From Chionoecetes opilio (taxonomy: Eukaryota; Arthropoda; Malacostraca; Decapoda; Majidae): a DNA stretch of 64,000 nt. The stretch covers positions 180,275 through 244,274 of the forward strand of contig JACEEZ010017948.1 in the NCBI GenBank assembly GCA_016584305.1. Direction: 5' to 3'. Of this stretch, positions 35,836-46,450 are shown piece after piece; the stretch's first letter is position 1, and each line of letters starts with the position of its first letter. The notes beneath the pieces were generated by a model. The model worked only from the letters and a program-made list of their open reading frames with translations, was not told where the DNA came from and did no database searches. A program made the translations under genes and the position numbers.

Positions 35836-36170
35836 CAGGGTGGAAAAGATTTGCCACTTCCAGTTTAATGGTCTGTTTGTACAGGACATAGCAGCAAGAT
35901 GAATGAAGAGCGAAACACAGCCAGACAGCAAGCACAGCTTGGCATGACGAGGCGATAAAACAGCCAGACAGGCAACGCGAGCCGCAGAAACAAGGCTTGT
36001 TTTGGTTTACTGGCAAGATGGCGGACAGTTGAACCAGTGCTGAGCAAAGGGCTTCCTGCATCATGTTATATAGATCAGTGGAATGGGACCATGGGGGACC
36101 ATGTCATCAGTCATGGAGGCTGTGAACAGGGAGACAATGTACATATGCAGTTATCGCAAAACCGACAGAG
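35836..36170. other. Segment absent from the right arm
   Basis: The right arm passes directly from the C/A tract (48,700) to the CGGCAGTATA motif (48,677-48,686). Here about 330 bp intervene. They include AAGATGGCGG and ATGTTATATAGATCAGTGG, which also occur near 50,236 and 50,293, so the segment may be a partial R3-related repeat. I found no clear terminal repeat or duplication. Confidence 0.5.
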
Positions 36171-36299
36171 CATTATACTGCCGTGGGCCCATAATTAACC
36201 CTTTTGAATCCCGTTAGAAAAATCTTTCCACAAATGAACTAACAGGGTAGGGTAACAATCACAATGCGGGGAATTAAATCTGATTCCCATTTTTGTGTT

Positions 36300-36400
36300 A
36301 TTGACCTGGTGGAGCTCAAATCCATCCAGACTTTTCGAAGTCGCATCACCACAGGCGGGCACGTACCACTATGAACAAACTGATATACTGGTTGGCCAGC
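36300..36400 (-). repeat. tRNA-like sequence (SINE head?), left arm
   Basis: Counterpart of 48,483-48,548. This copy has indels. Confidence 0.4.
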
Positions 36401-36539
36401 GGTTTTCTATGGCTATTTGAAAACATTACACTAAGCCTGTTGCCTTTGGAAATTATGAATTTTTTCAGGCACCTCAGACTTTGTAGAGGCAGTGTGGTTT
36501 AAACAGGCCTGACCGCACACGGAACCCTTGCAGATATGA

Positions 36540-36690
36540 AGTACACACAACCCTCGTTTTCCCGGACCTTCATTTCCCGGATATCGGATTTGCCGGTCAA
36601 AATCGAGAGGTCCGGGGGGACGAGTCAGAGTCACGGAACCAATGCCTGAGTCCAGTCCGTTAATCCGACAAAAGTGGTCCGCGCGGTCCT
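36540..36690. repeat. Tigger-like terminal sequence, left arm
   Basis: ACAACCCTCGTTTTCCCGGA and ATTTCCCGGATATCGGATTT resemble the CCTCGTTTATCCGG ends of Tigger-like elements. Only one end is recognisable. Mirrored at 48,190-48,335. Confidence 0.45.
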
Positions 36691-37099
36691 AAAAATACCT
36701 TTAAATTGTTCGTTTTGTTGCCTATATAAGGTATGAATGCTCTGTAAAGACAAAAAATGGAATACAAACTGTATTGGAAACTAGAAAAAAAAGACGAAAA
36801 AGCATTGAAATTTAATATCCTGACGTCTGGAGCATGGTCCGCTAGCGCAAAGCCTTCAAATTTGTTGCCCCAAAATCCTGGGGGGTACATTATCATACTG
36901 AAACAGATAAGCTTTAATCTCGTCAGCAAAACAGAGGTTGTGTTGTCTTCCTGCTGTGACGGTACTGAAGTACCGCTCTGTGATTAATTGATACATTTTT
37001 CTGTGATGTATTGTACTGCAACACACTACACCAATAAGGAACAGATTCGGAAAGGAAGTGACTATTAAAAACAGGGCCCTTAGCTCATTCAAATTGCAA
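36691..37099. other. Left-arm sequence with no recognised gene
   Basis: Mirrored at 47,776-48,189. Short frames only. Confidence 0.5.
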
Positions 37100-37515
37100 A
37101 TACAGGAAAACCTCATTTATCCGGCAACCCTCAGGGGGGGGAGCGCATGACGGATAATCATTTTGCCGTGTTTTTGAGAGTTATCTTATGGAAAGCACAA
37201 AATCCAATAAATTTTTTCTTATTTTTTTCTTACATCACAAGGAAATGGCCAAGGCGCACAACAAAAAATGGGTAAAACAAAGCACGCTTAGTTGCCAGTC
37301 CTATAAAGAAAGACAGTAAGAGGATAAATAATAAAAAAGAGGGATGAGCCAATTTAGTTCGGGAGGTGTCTGTTCTCTTCTTCTGAAAGATGTAAGTAAG
37401 GAAAGTGGAAAATAGAAACAGGAAGAGAGTTACCAGAGTTTACCAGTGAATGGTATGAAAGGGTTGCAACCCTGCCATGCTACCCGCCAATATTTGAACT
37501 AAATTTCTGCCGATT
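37100..37515 (-). mobile_element. Tigger-like MITE, truncated at the inverted-repeat boundary
   Basis: Starts TACAGGAAAACCTCATTTATC, the complement of the right end of the complete copies at 44,676-45,382 and 47,066-47,774. The match is lost after TTTCTGCCGATT at about 37,513, which is also where the large inverted repeat stops. Confidence 0.7.
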
Positions 37516-37599
37516 GTGAAACACCCTGTATAAGTACCCTCACTATAACTAATCATTTGGGGGAAGGGGGTGTTATATCTGAAAGTTCATTAATCATTA

Positions 37600-37669
37600 T
37601 ACAGGAGAACTCGTTAACCGGCATTCAAAACAACGGCAGCCTCAAAACAACGGCACTAATCGACCCAGG

Positions 37670-37700
<31 letters not shown>

Positions 37701-37922
37701 CTACTGATAAACTCTGGACTCTCTTCCTGTTTCTATTTGTCCACTTTCCTATGACTTACATCTTTTCAAAAGAAGAGTAACAAGACACCTCCCGAACTAA
37801 ATTGGCTCACCCACTTTTTATTTATTCTCTTACTGTCTTCTTTATAGGGACTGGCAACTAAGCGGGCTTTGTATTACCATTTTTGTGTGCCCTGGCCGGT
37901 TCCTTGTGATGAAAAAAAAAGA

Positions 37923-37953
<31 letters not shown>

Positions 37954-38055
37954 TTTGGGCGATTCCATAAGAGTAACTCTCAAAACAACGGCAAAATGAG
38001 TTATCCGGTATGCGCTCCCCCCCGTGGGTGCCGGATAAACGAGGTTCTCCTGTAT
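37600..38055 (+). mobile_element. Tigger-like MITE, short complete copy
   Basis: Left end CAGGAGAACTCGTTAACCGG and right end CCGGATAAACGAGG...CTG are inverted, with TA on both outer sides. The centre matches the other copies but lacks the block containing GGGCCTCCAGCAG. A poly-T run (37,673-37,700) and a poly-A run (37,921-37,949) are inside. Confidence 0.75.
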
Positions 38056-38084
38056 CGTTCATTATAACGTATATCTCAACATTG

Positions 38085-38315
38085 AGGTAGGAAAAGTTCT
38101 TACGGCTATTAACCAGGGTAGAACAAGAAGTAACGGATTCAAGCTGGAAGGGCGTAGATTTAGAAAGGAAATAGGGAAAAACTGGTTCACAAATAGGGTG
38201 GTGAATGATTGGAATGGACTCAGTAGACAGGTAGTTAGTGCGGAGTCATTGGGTAGCTGTAAAGAAGGGCTGGATAGGTTCATGGATGGGGATGGAAGGT
38301 GGATGTAGGTAGTGT
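38085..38315 (+). pseudogene. CR1-like LINE, C-terminal end
   Basis: One frame reads NGFKLEGRRFRKEIGKNWF, then TNRVVNDWNGLSRQV and EGLDRFMDGDGRW. This is the conserved region after the RT thumb of CR1/jockey-type LINEs and matches the degraded tail near 19,960-20,080. The RT itself is absent, so this is a 5'-truncated copy. Confidence 0.75.
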
Positions 38316-39238
38316 GTGCTGGTGTAAGAGCACATAATGTATCACCTAACCTATAAAACCTATCTATAAGAACCTTCTTAAAAGGGACATATGTTAAACC
38401 CTATGTTAAACCATAAGCGGTAACTCATGGCGTGGCGGGAGTTTTCGTCAGTGTGTCCTGAGCTGTGGCCACGCGAAGGTCATGGCTCATTGTTCCTCTT
38501 AGGATTAAACCCATCCAGTTACTACGGTGTTTCCCTTCCCCTACTGGAAAGAGACATTGGGAGGTCCTAGAAGAGGCCGGCACATCATGGTGGCAGCGGT
38601 ATAAGAATCCAAGCTCTCCTACAGGAGAAAATATCAAGAAGCCGGCAGAGCGGAGCTGTTTTGCAACTCCCTGCTACTCCGCCACCTTGTTCCCGCACTT
38701 TTTGAAAGGTTTGCTTATGCCTAAAGTGTTAGTGTGGCTTAGAGTGAGCAGTGTTTCCAGTGTTGTCTTCTGCCTCGGTTAAGCTGTCTACGGACTGTAA
38801 GAGACGCCGACAGCAGTGACTTGGAAATGGCCATTTTAAGCTGAAGTTGTGTAACGTCGCTTCGCTTCTCTCCACGACTACATGGGATTATATCTTACGT
38901 TACGTCCTCTACACGTCTTCAAGTGGGTTATTCCTCTACGCTATCTTCCAAGTTGCTCCAGCAAGGGTGCAAAGCCAGGATTACCGGCATCCTGCAGGAC
39001 GCCTCGTGGGATTGTCGTCTGCAGTGCGGAGTCTGGAGGAGTCTCACTCATCCTTCCAGGGGTTTCCCTCATCCCTGTGGGTTTTACAGTCCTTCACTGC
39101 CTGATAAGTTCTTTCTCTACTGTACGTGAGTACTCTTAAGCAGTTTAAGCTGTAGGAAGTGTTACAGGGACGAGTGAGTTTTTTTTATTTTTTTTATTTT
39201 GTGATTTGGGGAAGGAGAGCGCGTTTCGCGCCTACATG
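38316..39238. other. No recognised gene
   Basis: Moderately GC-rich sequence with three overlapping frames of about 80 codons near 38,850-39,140, none with a known motif. TGGTGGCAGCGG at 38,589 resembles sequences found at LTR-retrotransposon primer sites, but no LTR was found. Confidence 0.4.
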
Positions 39239-39400
39239 TAGTGACGTCAGAGAAATGCTGGCGTCTGATTCATTGGTTCAGTGACGTCACGGTTGTTGTG
39301 AGTGGCTAGAAAATACGTCACAGGTTTCCTGGTGTTTCATTGGGTCCGGCATCTCTGTTTTTCGCGCACTTTGAAGGCGTCGCGCCCTGATTGGTCTAGA
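39239..39400. promoter_or_regulatory. Promoter-like cluster: two CRE sites and three inverted CCAAT boxes
   Basis: The perfect palindrome TGACGTCA (cAMP-response element consensus) occurs at 39,242-39,249 and 39,282-39,289, with a further half-site-like ACGTCA near 39,315. ATTGG, an inverted CCAAT box, is at 39,272, 39,339 and 39,390. This density in 160 bp, just upstream of the MADF exon and element end, suggests a promoter. Promoter activity is inference. Confidence 0.45.
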
Positions 39401-39651
39401 GCTGGGCACAGCTGTCTCGAAGTGAGTGTTGCCAGTTTGTGTGTTGTCAGTAAGGTAATTTAGGCGCGATTCCACCGAGGCAACATTTTGGCAACATGTG
39501 GCTTGCTACATTGTCGCATATGCCAAGTGTGTTTCAACCAGTTTAACAGAAGGCAACATGTAGCATGCGACTGTGTGGTATGCGACAGGTGGCAATATGT
39601 TGCCGTAAACTTGACGCATGCGACAAGATTTAGCCTGTTGCCTAGTGTTGA

Positions 39652-39846
39652 ACGCCTTCCCACCAGTTGCGGGAAGGATTCGATGTTGAAAGCTACAAGA
39701 AGAATTGGCCTCAAGAAAAAAACGTAGAATTTATAGAAGAATATAGAAAACTTGCGGTTCTATGGGATATAAGCTTGACAGATTACAAGAATAACCATGC
39801 TAAACTAGATGCACTGCGGGGATTAGCCGAGAAATTGTTCAGGTGA
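39652..39846 (+). pseudogene. MADF-domain exon of a PIF/Harbinger element
   Basis: The frame reads NVEFIEEYRKLAVLWDISLT, then DYKNNHAKLDALRGLAEKLF, matching the start of MADF (Myb/SANT-like) domains: L/F-I-x2-Y/V-x4-V-L-W-D-x5-Y-K-x4-K. In PIF/Harbinger elements this second protein helps the transposase bind DNA and enter the nucleus. CAG|GTGAAT at 39,841-39,848 looks like a splice donor, so the domain would continue in another exon that I did not find. No in-frame ATG precedes it; the frame opens at 39,652. Confidence 0.65.
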
Positions 39847-40139
39847 ATAAACTTTATTGAATGCATTTTACTAGTGTCATTATTAACATGTTACAATCTC
39901 ATTATTATTATTATAAATATACCGGTTGTTAATAGGGTTTTATTAGAGAGGTGTAACTGAAATGACAACAAATTATGAATGTGATAAACATCACTCGTTA
40001 TGAATTTTTATCACCTCGTATCATAGACCCCTGAAAGTTGGTAGCGGTGACCGTAGAGTTGAGTGACTGTGACGGACGGACAGACAGACTGCCCTCTTAT
40101 TATTATAGTACTGTTATTATTATTATTATTCGTATTACT

Positions 40140-40195
40140 GTTGTGGTAATAATTACGAGCGAGCGCGAAGCGCTCGCGAGTCCTCACTGGATACG
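40140..40195. repeat. GC-rich hairpin
   Basis: GCGAGCGC-GAA-GCGCTCGC at 40,159-40,177 is a perfect 8-bp stem with a three-base loop. Hairpins of this kind are common at ends of Helentron-type elements. ACGAGCGAGC recurs complemented near 40,509. Confidence 0.5.
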
Positions 40196-40566
40196 TGATT
40201 TTTCTCACTTAAGCGGCCGACCCGACCGACCGTCACGCTTTTCAGGAGCTTATATCTTTGGAATCCCGCTTCTGATTGACAAGCGGTCTTCGCCATCTGA
40301 TAGCCCCATTCAATCCCTATTGTGCTTGACATGTTTTGTCTTACGTGAGGGGTCAGCATGGCGCGTGCCGCGTGAGGGGTGTCAGACAACGTTATCTTGC
40401 TATAGCTGAGAAACGGCTGTACTGACTAAGTTGAAATTTGGTGTGTGGTTTGAGACTACACACCTAGCAATGTCACACAGGTCAAACTCCGGGTGACGTT
40501 TCTAGGGGCTCGCTCGTCCTTCGCCGATTAAGGCGTCTTACTGGTAGTGGTAATAGTAGTAGTAGT

Positions 40567-41140
40567 CAGTGGCGGCTCGTGGCATAGGGCTGCGGAGCTG
40601 CAGCACCCCCAGACACTCACTGCCAGGTGTATGATGTCTTTAGAGACAGCTGAATTGATACACTACTAACAAATATATCATAATAAAAAGTCATTATATA
40701 TTATTTTCAATACGTTACTAAGTGAATTTTCATTAAAACCAGATCTAAATGAAAGTTATTTTCATATTTGCTGTACGATTCATGTCTGTGCTGCCGCCGC
40801 GCCACTTGTGAACGCCAAGAGCTGCAGCCGGCACAGCTTTTAGTCGCGTCCCCAGTGCGTGTAAACGGTGTGCATAGTGACGGCGAGGGCGGCGGCGAAA
40901 TCAAGCGGTACTGACTTTATTTTCAAGTAATACTGTAATTCTACCATCAGCACCTCAGCCATCCCCTCTACTGCCAACACTACCACCCCCACCATCCCTT
41001 CTACCACCACCACTACTACCATGCCCTGAAATCCGTGAACAATCAACTACAACTCATACCTGAGATAGGTCAAATTTATGTATCCTACTGTTGTGTGAAG
41101 CTTGCAGTCCCCCCTTTTATTTTATCACGAGCCGCCACTG
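40567..41140. mobile_element. hAT MITE (574 bp)
   Basis: CAGTGGCGGCTCGTG at 40,567-40,581 and its complement at 41,126-41,140 are perfect 15-bp inverted ends. GTAGTAGT on each side (40,559-40,566 and 41,141-41,148) is an 8-bp duplication, although the target is itself a (GTA) repeat, which weakens that evidence. Non-coding. CAGTGGCGG ends are typical of hAT elements. Confidence 0.85.
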
Positions 41141-41169
41141 GTAGTAGTAGTCTATATACACTTACAGTA

Positions 41170-41534
41170 AACTTACCTTAACTACATCTCGTAGTGCTTC
41201 GATAATTGCTTGGCATACTTCCGGCACAGTCCTTGAAATAGTCGTTTCAGAAATTCTGAGGAGGTACTCGCATCATGAGAGATGTAATATAACTTTCTCC
41301 AGTAGCTAGGAAGCGCAATGTCACTAAAAGTCTGATTTTAGGTGGTACGGCTTCCCGGTAATTTGTGTCACTCTTCCTAGTCCTAGGACTCACTTTGTCG
41401 AGAAGGTAATTGAAATCATCCACACTCATCCTTGAAAAGTTCTTGAAAAGTGATTGGTCATCGGACAGTAATTTTTCAATAAAATAATTTTGAGCAATGT
41501 TACTGCATGCATAAAAAGTTCTCTCTTCCACCAT
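41170..41534 (-). pseudogene. PIF/Harbinger transposase, N-terminal exon (HARBI1-like)
   Basis: From ATG at 41,534 the frame contains FKNFSRMSVDDFNYLLDKV, then KSDTNYREAVPPKIRLLVTL and RFLATGESY. This is the conserved DNA-binding N-terminal region preceding the DDE domain of HARBI1-like transposases. A single frameshift near 41,270 moves it into LRISETTISRTVPEVCQAI and IEALRDVVK. GTTAAG|GTAAGT at about 41,173 is a strong splice donor. The catalytic DDE exon is not found in the following 1.3 kb, where a hAT MITE sits, so this copy cannot encode active transposase. Confidence 0.8.
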
Positions 41535-41718
41535 CGGTGTTTTCCTTTAATTTTTTTTTTTTTTGCGACACAGCACTATAGTCTATCACTTAGCCTGGAT
41601 TCCTGGGCCCATACTTATAAAGATTTAGATTCGTCCTAGGATTCGTCCTAACTGGCCAACAATAGGTCCTATAAAGCGCGAGTCTTTAGAGGATCCATTT
41701 GGATGGAAGAGGGAAGAT

Positions 41719-42651
41719 ATACTTAAACTCTCACTAATTCAATTTGGGGGGGAGACTTGGGCAAAATTAAAGCCAAAAGTTCAAATTTAATCCGAGGGTT
41801 TGGGTTACCTCTACCCCCCCCCACACAATAAGAACTCACTAAAACTTTGCCAAAAAAAGCACAGATTTTATTCCCTGACCCCTGTACTCACCAAAACGGG
41901 CTAATATGAAGTCTTTGAAATGCAGTCATGTACACTGAACACTCAGGGTCCGGGTACCATCTTCGGGGCAAGGCTGCGTTCAAAATCAGGCAACGTGCAT
42001 GGGTGCCACGGGGGCCTCAAGGGACGTAGGCATACATTTATCCTAGGCAAGTTTCCCCCCGCTTACAGATTTTGTTTGGGAGGGGGACCCGCTACTGATT
42101 TCCAGCCCCCCCACAAAAAGGGGAAATGTAGAAAAAGGAAAAAGAAACCCTCTCCTTTTCCCCTCTCCCTTCTTGCCTCCTTAAATTTCATTTCCTCTGC
42201 TATAACTTCGGGCCTGCATAAAATAAAAAGGGTCATCAGCAAGTTATTCTTAAACAATAAAAAATACCCAAACAGAGAAAAAATTCCCCCGGCAGCGGGC
42301 TTTTCCCTTGGGTTAGAAATTTAAATTGTGAAGCTTTCAGTATGGGTTCAGAAAGGGGGGTGGGGGGGGGACCCCCCTGCCCTGGGGGGGTTGTCACTCG
42401 GGGGATTTGTAAAGTAAGGTCCTTCAGTGTTTAGGTGTTTTAATGTTTGGGGTATTTGGGCTGGCTGAAAAGTGGAGGGGCCAAAAGGATTGGAAGATGC
42501 TGCATTAAACTCTGACAATTCGAACTTGGGGTTTTGGATTATAAAAAAGTTGGAAATTTGTTAAAAAAATTTGAATTTTGGGTTTTAAACAGGTCAAATT
42601 ACCGGGAATTTGAACCCATAGGGGTTTCCGAATTAAGGGGGTTTTAAACTG
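41719..42651. mobile_element. pogo/Tigger-like MITE, degraded copy 2
   Basis: The left half follows copy 1 (1,059-1,568): CTCTCACTAATTC, AATAAGAACTCACTAAA, AAAAAGCACAGATTTTA, ATGAAGTCTTTGAAATGCAG and TGTACACTGAACACTCAGG. The right end, GGGGGTTTTAAACTG, is preceded by AATTTGAACCC. The central 500 bp differs from copy 1. The stretch is in a poor-consensus zone. Confidence 0.65.
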
Positions 42652-42829
42652 AAAAGTCCCCCTATGCAAAAAGGGGAAAAATGTTTAAACCCTTTAAATT
42701 ATTTTCCCCGGGTGTCATTGACTTGCACAGTATCCAAAAATAAGTGAGAAAATAAAAAGAAGCAAGGGCGGAATTCTGGAAAATAAAGGAAATAATTTTA
42801 ACAGCCCCGGGGCCCCAAGAGGGCTTTGG

Positions 42830-44060
42830 GAAAAAGATCATGTGGACCAACTTAATAAGCTTTTACTCAAGAGAAACCTGTACGCAAAAGAAAGAGATGG
42901 GTGGGCAAACGGGTTTTATTTTAGTTTTCCTTAAAAAAAAGGCATTTGACAAAGTTTCCCCCTGAGGCTATTTTTGGAAAATTTTAAAAATATAGGAGGA
43001 ACCCACAGGGTGTTTCCAAAACCGGGATGGAAAGTTTTTCTGAGGGGAAAGGGAGAAAATGAAACAGTGGGAAAAGATTAAAAATTTTAAAGGGGAAAAA
43101 GGGAAATTTAGGGGGGTTTACCCCCAAGGATCAGTGTTGGCGCCAATAGGGGTTTCACGATTTAAATTTCAATGAAAATGACTGATGAAAAAAAAAAAAA
43201 AGGCCTTTTTACAGTTTTTGGGAAACCCCTACAAAATGATTTTGAACAAGATCTACAAATTTAAAGCAGAAGATGAGAAAGGAATTTAATGTGAATAAGT
43301 TGCCCATGTATGGAAATTGGAAAAAGCGGGATATAAATGGCCATATAAAAGGGGAAAATTGTAAAAAATTAAAAAGGTTTCTTTAAAGGAAAAATGACCG
43401 GGGGAAGGGGAAAAAGGCAGAATAACTTCCCAACCAAAAAAAACAATAAAAAAAAATATTTGGAGATAACAAAACAGGGGGTTAAAAGGGGTATTAGAGG
43501 GGAAATTTCCTTCCCAAACAAAAAAAATTTATGATGAAAAAGATAATTACTAAAAATTTGTTCCAAACCAAAAATTTTGGAAATTGCTCCCCATATGATG
43601 GTCCCCATTAAAAAAAAGGGCATGGGGAAAAATTTTGGAGGGGGATACGGGAAAATGGCAACAAAGATGGTACCAGAGCTAGAAGAACTCTCTTATGAGG
43701 AAAGGTTGAAGGAAATAAAGTTACCAACACTCGAGTAGAGAAGAGAAAAAGGAGACTTACGTAATAACAATTCTTAAGCTGATAACTAAGATGGAAGAAA
43801 CAGACAATGAGAGACTACTGACTCAGAAACAAATAGAAGGTCGATACACAACACAAGAGGACATACAAAAAAACTAGGAAAAGGGAGATGCCTGAACAAC
43901 ATGAAGAAGTACAGCTTCCCTCATAGAAATGTAGAAGTTTGGAATGGACTAAACGAGGTGATATCGGCACATAATGTGCACCAGTTGAAAGAAAGACTGG
44001 ATAAATGTAGATACGGAGACGGGACCACACGAGTGTAGCTCAGGCCCTGTACAACACAAC
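42830..44060 (+). pseudogene. CR1-like LINE remnant, family G, copy 1
   Basis: KAFDKV lies at 42,939-42,956 and PQGSVLAP at 43,122-43,145, both RT core blocks. The C-terminal region near 43,680-44,010 reads ELEELSYEERLKEIKLP, then KLGKGRCLNNMKKYSFPHR and NVEVWNGLNEV.SAHNVHQL. These are the post-RT blocks of a CR1-like element on the plus strand. The 42,830-43,650 part has many homopolymer errors. Copy 2 is at 45,570-46,450. Confidence 0.7.
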
Positions 44061-44239
44061 TAGGTAAATACACACAGTGACACACGCACACACGTTCTAT
44101 CCTGTTTTCCCATACAAACGAAAACAATGCATGTCAATTTGTTCCCACAGCTCTTCATGATACATAGTGATTGATTGGTTGTTTTCTTATAAATAGTGTT
44201 ATTCCTCTCTTATAATCTATAGGTCTATTTAGCTGTCAT

Positions 44240-44675
44240 GAGTTTGGGCCTTATGCTTTTGTCTTTTTAATGTTATTTCTACAATACCCTCCCGAGTTTC
44301 ACGCTATCCGAGTTTCGCGATCCTCGAGTTTCGCGCAGAGTCGTAATTTCTTACCATCCCAACTCTCGCCCATTATCTCCCCGAGTTTTGCGCTGCTTCG
44401 TACACGTATGGGACACATCTTACTACCGTTGGCGTCACGTGCGCTGCCTTAGACCAAGGTTGCCAAGTGGCCGATTTTTCAACCAAATTCTGGAAATTTG
44501 GCCGTAAACATTTTTGTTTGGCCGTAAAAAATTGGAACCTTATGGCCAAACCATTTGGCCGAATTCTGGTCGAAATTCGTAAGAGATACAATAACGTTTA
44601 CAATTTGCAAACTGACCTCTATCTCACCTGCGTAGCTGCAATGAAAATATTTTTGAAGAGCAATATATATAAATA
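44240..44675. repeat. Non-coding block with TTTCGCG repeats
   Basis: CCGAGTTTCACGC, CGAGTTTCGCGATCC, CGAGTTTCGCGCAG and CGAGTTTTGCGCTG follow one another at 44,290-44,396. The TACAATACCCTCCCGAGTTT start resembles a pogo/Tigger-type end. Duplicated at 46,675-47,065. Confidence 0.6.
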
Positions 44676-45382
44676 CAGGAGAACCTCATTTAACCGGCAT
44701 TCAAAACAACGGCACTAATCGACCCATTTATTTATTTATTTATTTTCTTCTTTTTTTCCGGGCCTCCAGCAGGGAGGACCACGGGCTAGCTTGAGCCCGT
44801 CAGAGAGATCCTGTGAAAAAAGAGAGGAGTGTGTTCGTGCTGCTGGCGTGCGACACGAGGACTGGCTTGTCCATCCTGACGAGGAGTGCGGGGTAGAAAG
44901 GGGCACTCAGCAGGATAACCCAGGCATTAATTAGGTAGTATAATTATTTCAAAAACTGAGAAAATCGGCAGAAATTTAGTTCAAATTTGGCGGGGTACGC
45001 AGGGTTGGCAACCCTTTCATCCCATTCACTGGTAAACTCTGGAACTCTCTTCCTGTTTCTATTTTTCCACTTTCCTATGACTTACATCTTTTCAGAAGAA
45101 GAGAAACAAGACACCTCCCGAACTAAATTGGCTCACCCCTCTTTTTTATTATTATCCTCTTACTGTCTTCTTTATAGGGACTGGCAACTAAGCGGGCTTT
45201 GTGTTACCCATTTTTGTTGTGCCCTTGGCCATTTCCTTGTGATGTAAGAAAAAAAAGAAGAAAAAATTTATTGGGATTTTGGGCGATTCCATAAGAGTAA
45301 CTCTCAAAACAACGGCAAAATGAGTTATCCGGCATGCGCTCCCCCCCCGAGGGTGCCGGATAAACGAGGTTTTCCTGTATTG
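44676..45382 (+). mobile_element. Tigger-like MITE, complete copy (about 700 bp)
   Basis: CAGGAGAACCTCATTTAACC at the left and the inverted CAGGAAAACCTCGTTTATCC at the right, each preceded by TA, give near-perfect 24-bp ends. The interior has CAAAACAACGGCA motifs next to both ends. No transposase was seen. The ends are typical of pogo/Tigger elements. Confidence 0.8.
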
Positions 45383-45566
45383 CAATTGACATGAGCTAAA
45401 GGGCCTGTTTTTAATAGTCAAATTCCTTCCGAATCTGTTCCTTGTTGGTGTAGTGTGTTGCAGTACAAGACATCAACAGAAAAATGTATCATTAATCACA
45501 CGGTACTTCAGTAACCGTCACAAGCAGGAAGACACACCACCTGCTGTTGTTGCTGAAAGAGATAAA

Positions 45567-45567
45567 N
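45567..45567. other. Single N: probable contig join
   Basis: An ambiguous base exactly at the junction between the two copies of the 2.4-kb direct repeat. Confidence 0.85.
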
Positions 45568-45569
45568 AA

Positions 45570-46450
45570 CGTATTAAAGATTAAAAACAAAGGGAAAGGT
45601 ATTTATGGGTCCACAAGGATCAGTGTTGGCGCATAATGTTCACGATTTATGTAAATGACATACGTGAAATAAAAGCTGTAAGATTGAAACACTACAAATG
45701 ATAAACAGATCTACATGAAGAGAATGAAAAGGAATTAATGTGAATAAGTTGTCATGTGGGTTGAAAAAGGGGAGATATAAATGCCATATAAAAGGGGGGA
45801 ATGAAAAAAATTAAACAAGGTCATGAAAAAGGACCTGGAGTGATAATGCAGAAACTTCAACAGAAAACTAATAAATTTTGGAGATACATACAGGATGTTA
45901 AAGAATATTAGAGTGGCATTTCATTACATGGACAACAAAAATATGATGAGAAAGATAATTACTACAATGATCCGACCAAAAGGGGAAATGCGCCATATTT
46001 TATGGTCCCCATATAAAAGAAGCATGTGAAAAATTTTGGAGAGGATACAGAGAATGGAAACAAAGATGGTACCAAGCTAGAAGAACTCTCTTATGAGGAA
46101 AGGTTGAAGGAAATAAAGTTACCACACTCGAGTAGAGAAGAAAAAAAGGAGACTTACGTAATAACAATTCTTAAGCTGATAACTAAGATGGAAGGAAACA
46201 GACAATGAGGACTACTGACTCAGAAACAAATAGAAGGTCGATACACAACACAAGAGGACATACAAAAAAACTAGGAAAGGGAGATGCCTGAACAACATGA
46301 AGAAGTACAGCTTCCCTCATAGAATGTAGAAGTTTGGAAATGGACTAAACGAGGTGATATCGGCACATAATGTTGCACCAGTTGAAAGAAAGACTGGATA
46401 AATGTAGATACGGAGACGGAGACCCCACACGAGTGTAGCTCAGGCCTGTA
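45570..46450 (+). pseudogene. CR1-like LINE remnant, family G, copy 2
   Basis: PQGSVLA lies at 45,611-45,631, followed by IYVNDI-like sequence near 45,646. The C-terminal blocks (EELSYEERLKEIKLPHSSRE near 46,080-46,140; KKYSFPHR near 46,300) are frameshifted as in copy 1. Same element as copy 1 if the duplication is an assembly artefact. Confidence 0.7.

Larger units (their letters stand above)
24780..37515. repeat. Left arm of a large inverted repeat
   Basis: Pairs in reverse complement with 47,360-57,974 along its whole length. Anchors: 25,021-25,060 with 57,710-57,750; 29,690 with 54,705; 33,317-33,360 with 51,120-51,165; 34,500-34,770 with 49,760-50,030; 36,470-36,540 with 48,330-48,405; 37,102-37,140 with 47,738-47,774. 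This arm is about 2.1 kb longer, largely because of a 1.46-kb hAT insertion, a roughly 330-bp segment at 35,836-36,170 and an expanded poly-C. Confidence 0.9.
39462..41600. mobile_element. Decayed PIF/Harbinger transposon
   Basis: The left end begins GGCGCGATTCCACCGAGGC after TTA (39,459-39,461) and has subterminal GGCAACATGT/GTCGCATATG repeats. It contains a MADF exon on the plus strand and a transposase exon on the minus strand, the convergent two-gene layout known for PIF/Harbinger. The right terminal repeat was not found, so the right boundary is approximate. A hAT MITE (40,567-41,140) interrupts the space between the two genes. Confidence 0.65.
43070..45566 (+). repeat. Direct repeat, copy 1 (ends at the N)
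   Basis: Same order as 45,568-47,960: LINE family G RT core and C-terminus, TACAATACCCTCCCGAGTTT block, GGTTGCCAAGTGGCC block, Tigger-like MITE, and the sequence ending TGCTGAAAGAGATAAA. Copy 1 stops at N 45,567 and copy 2 starts right after it. Confidence 0.9.

Noticed and set aside
38430..39170. LTR-retrotransposon leader with primer-site-like TGGTGGCAGCGG
   Set aside because: No LTR, gag or pol nearby, and the 12-base motif is not specific.
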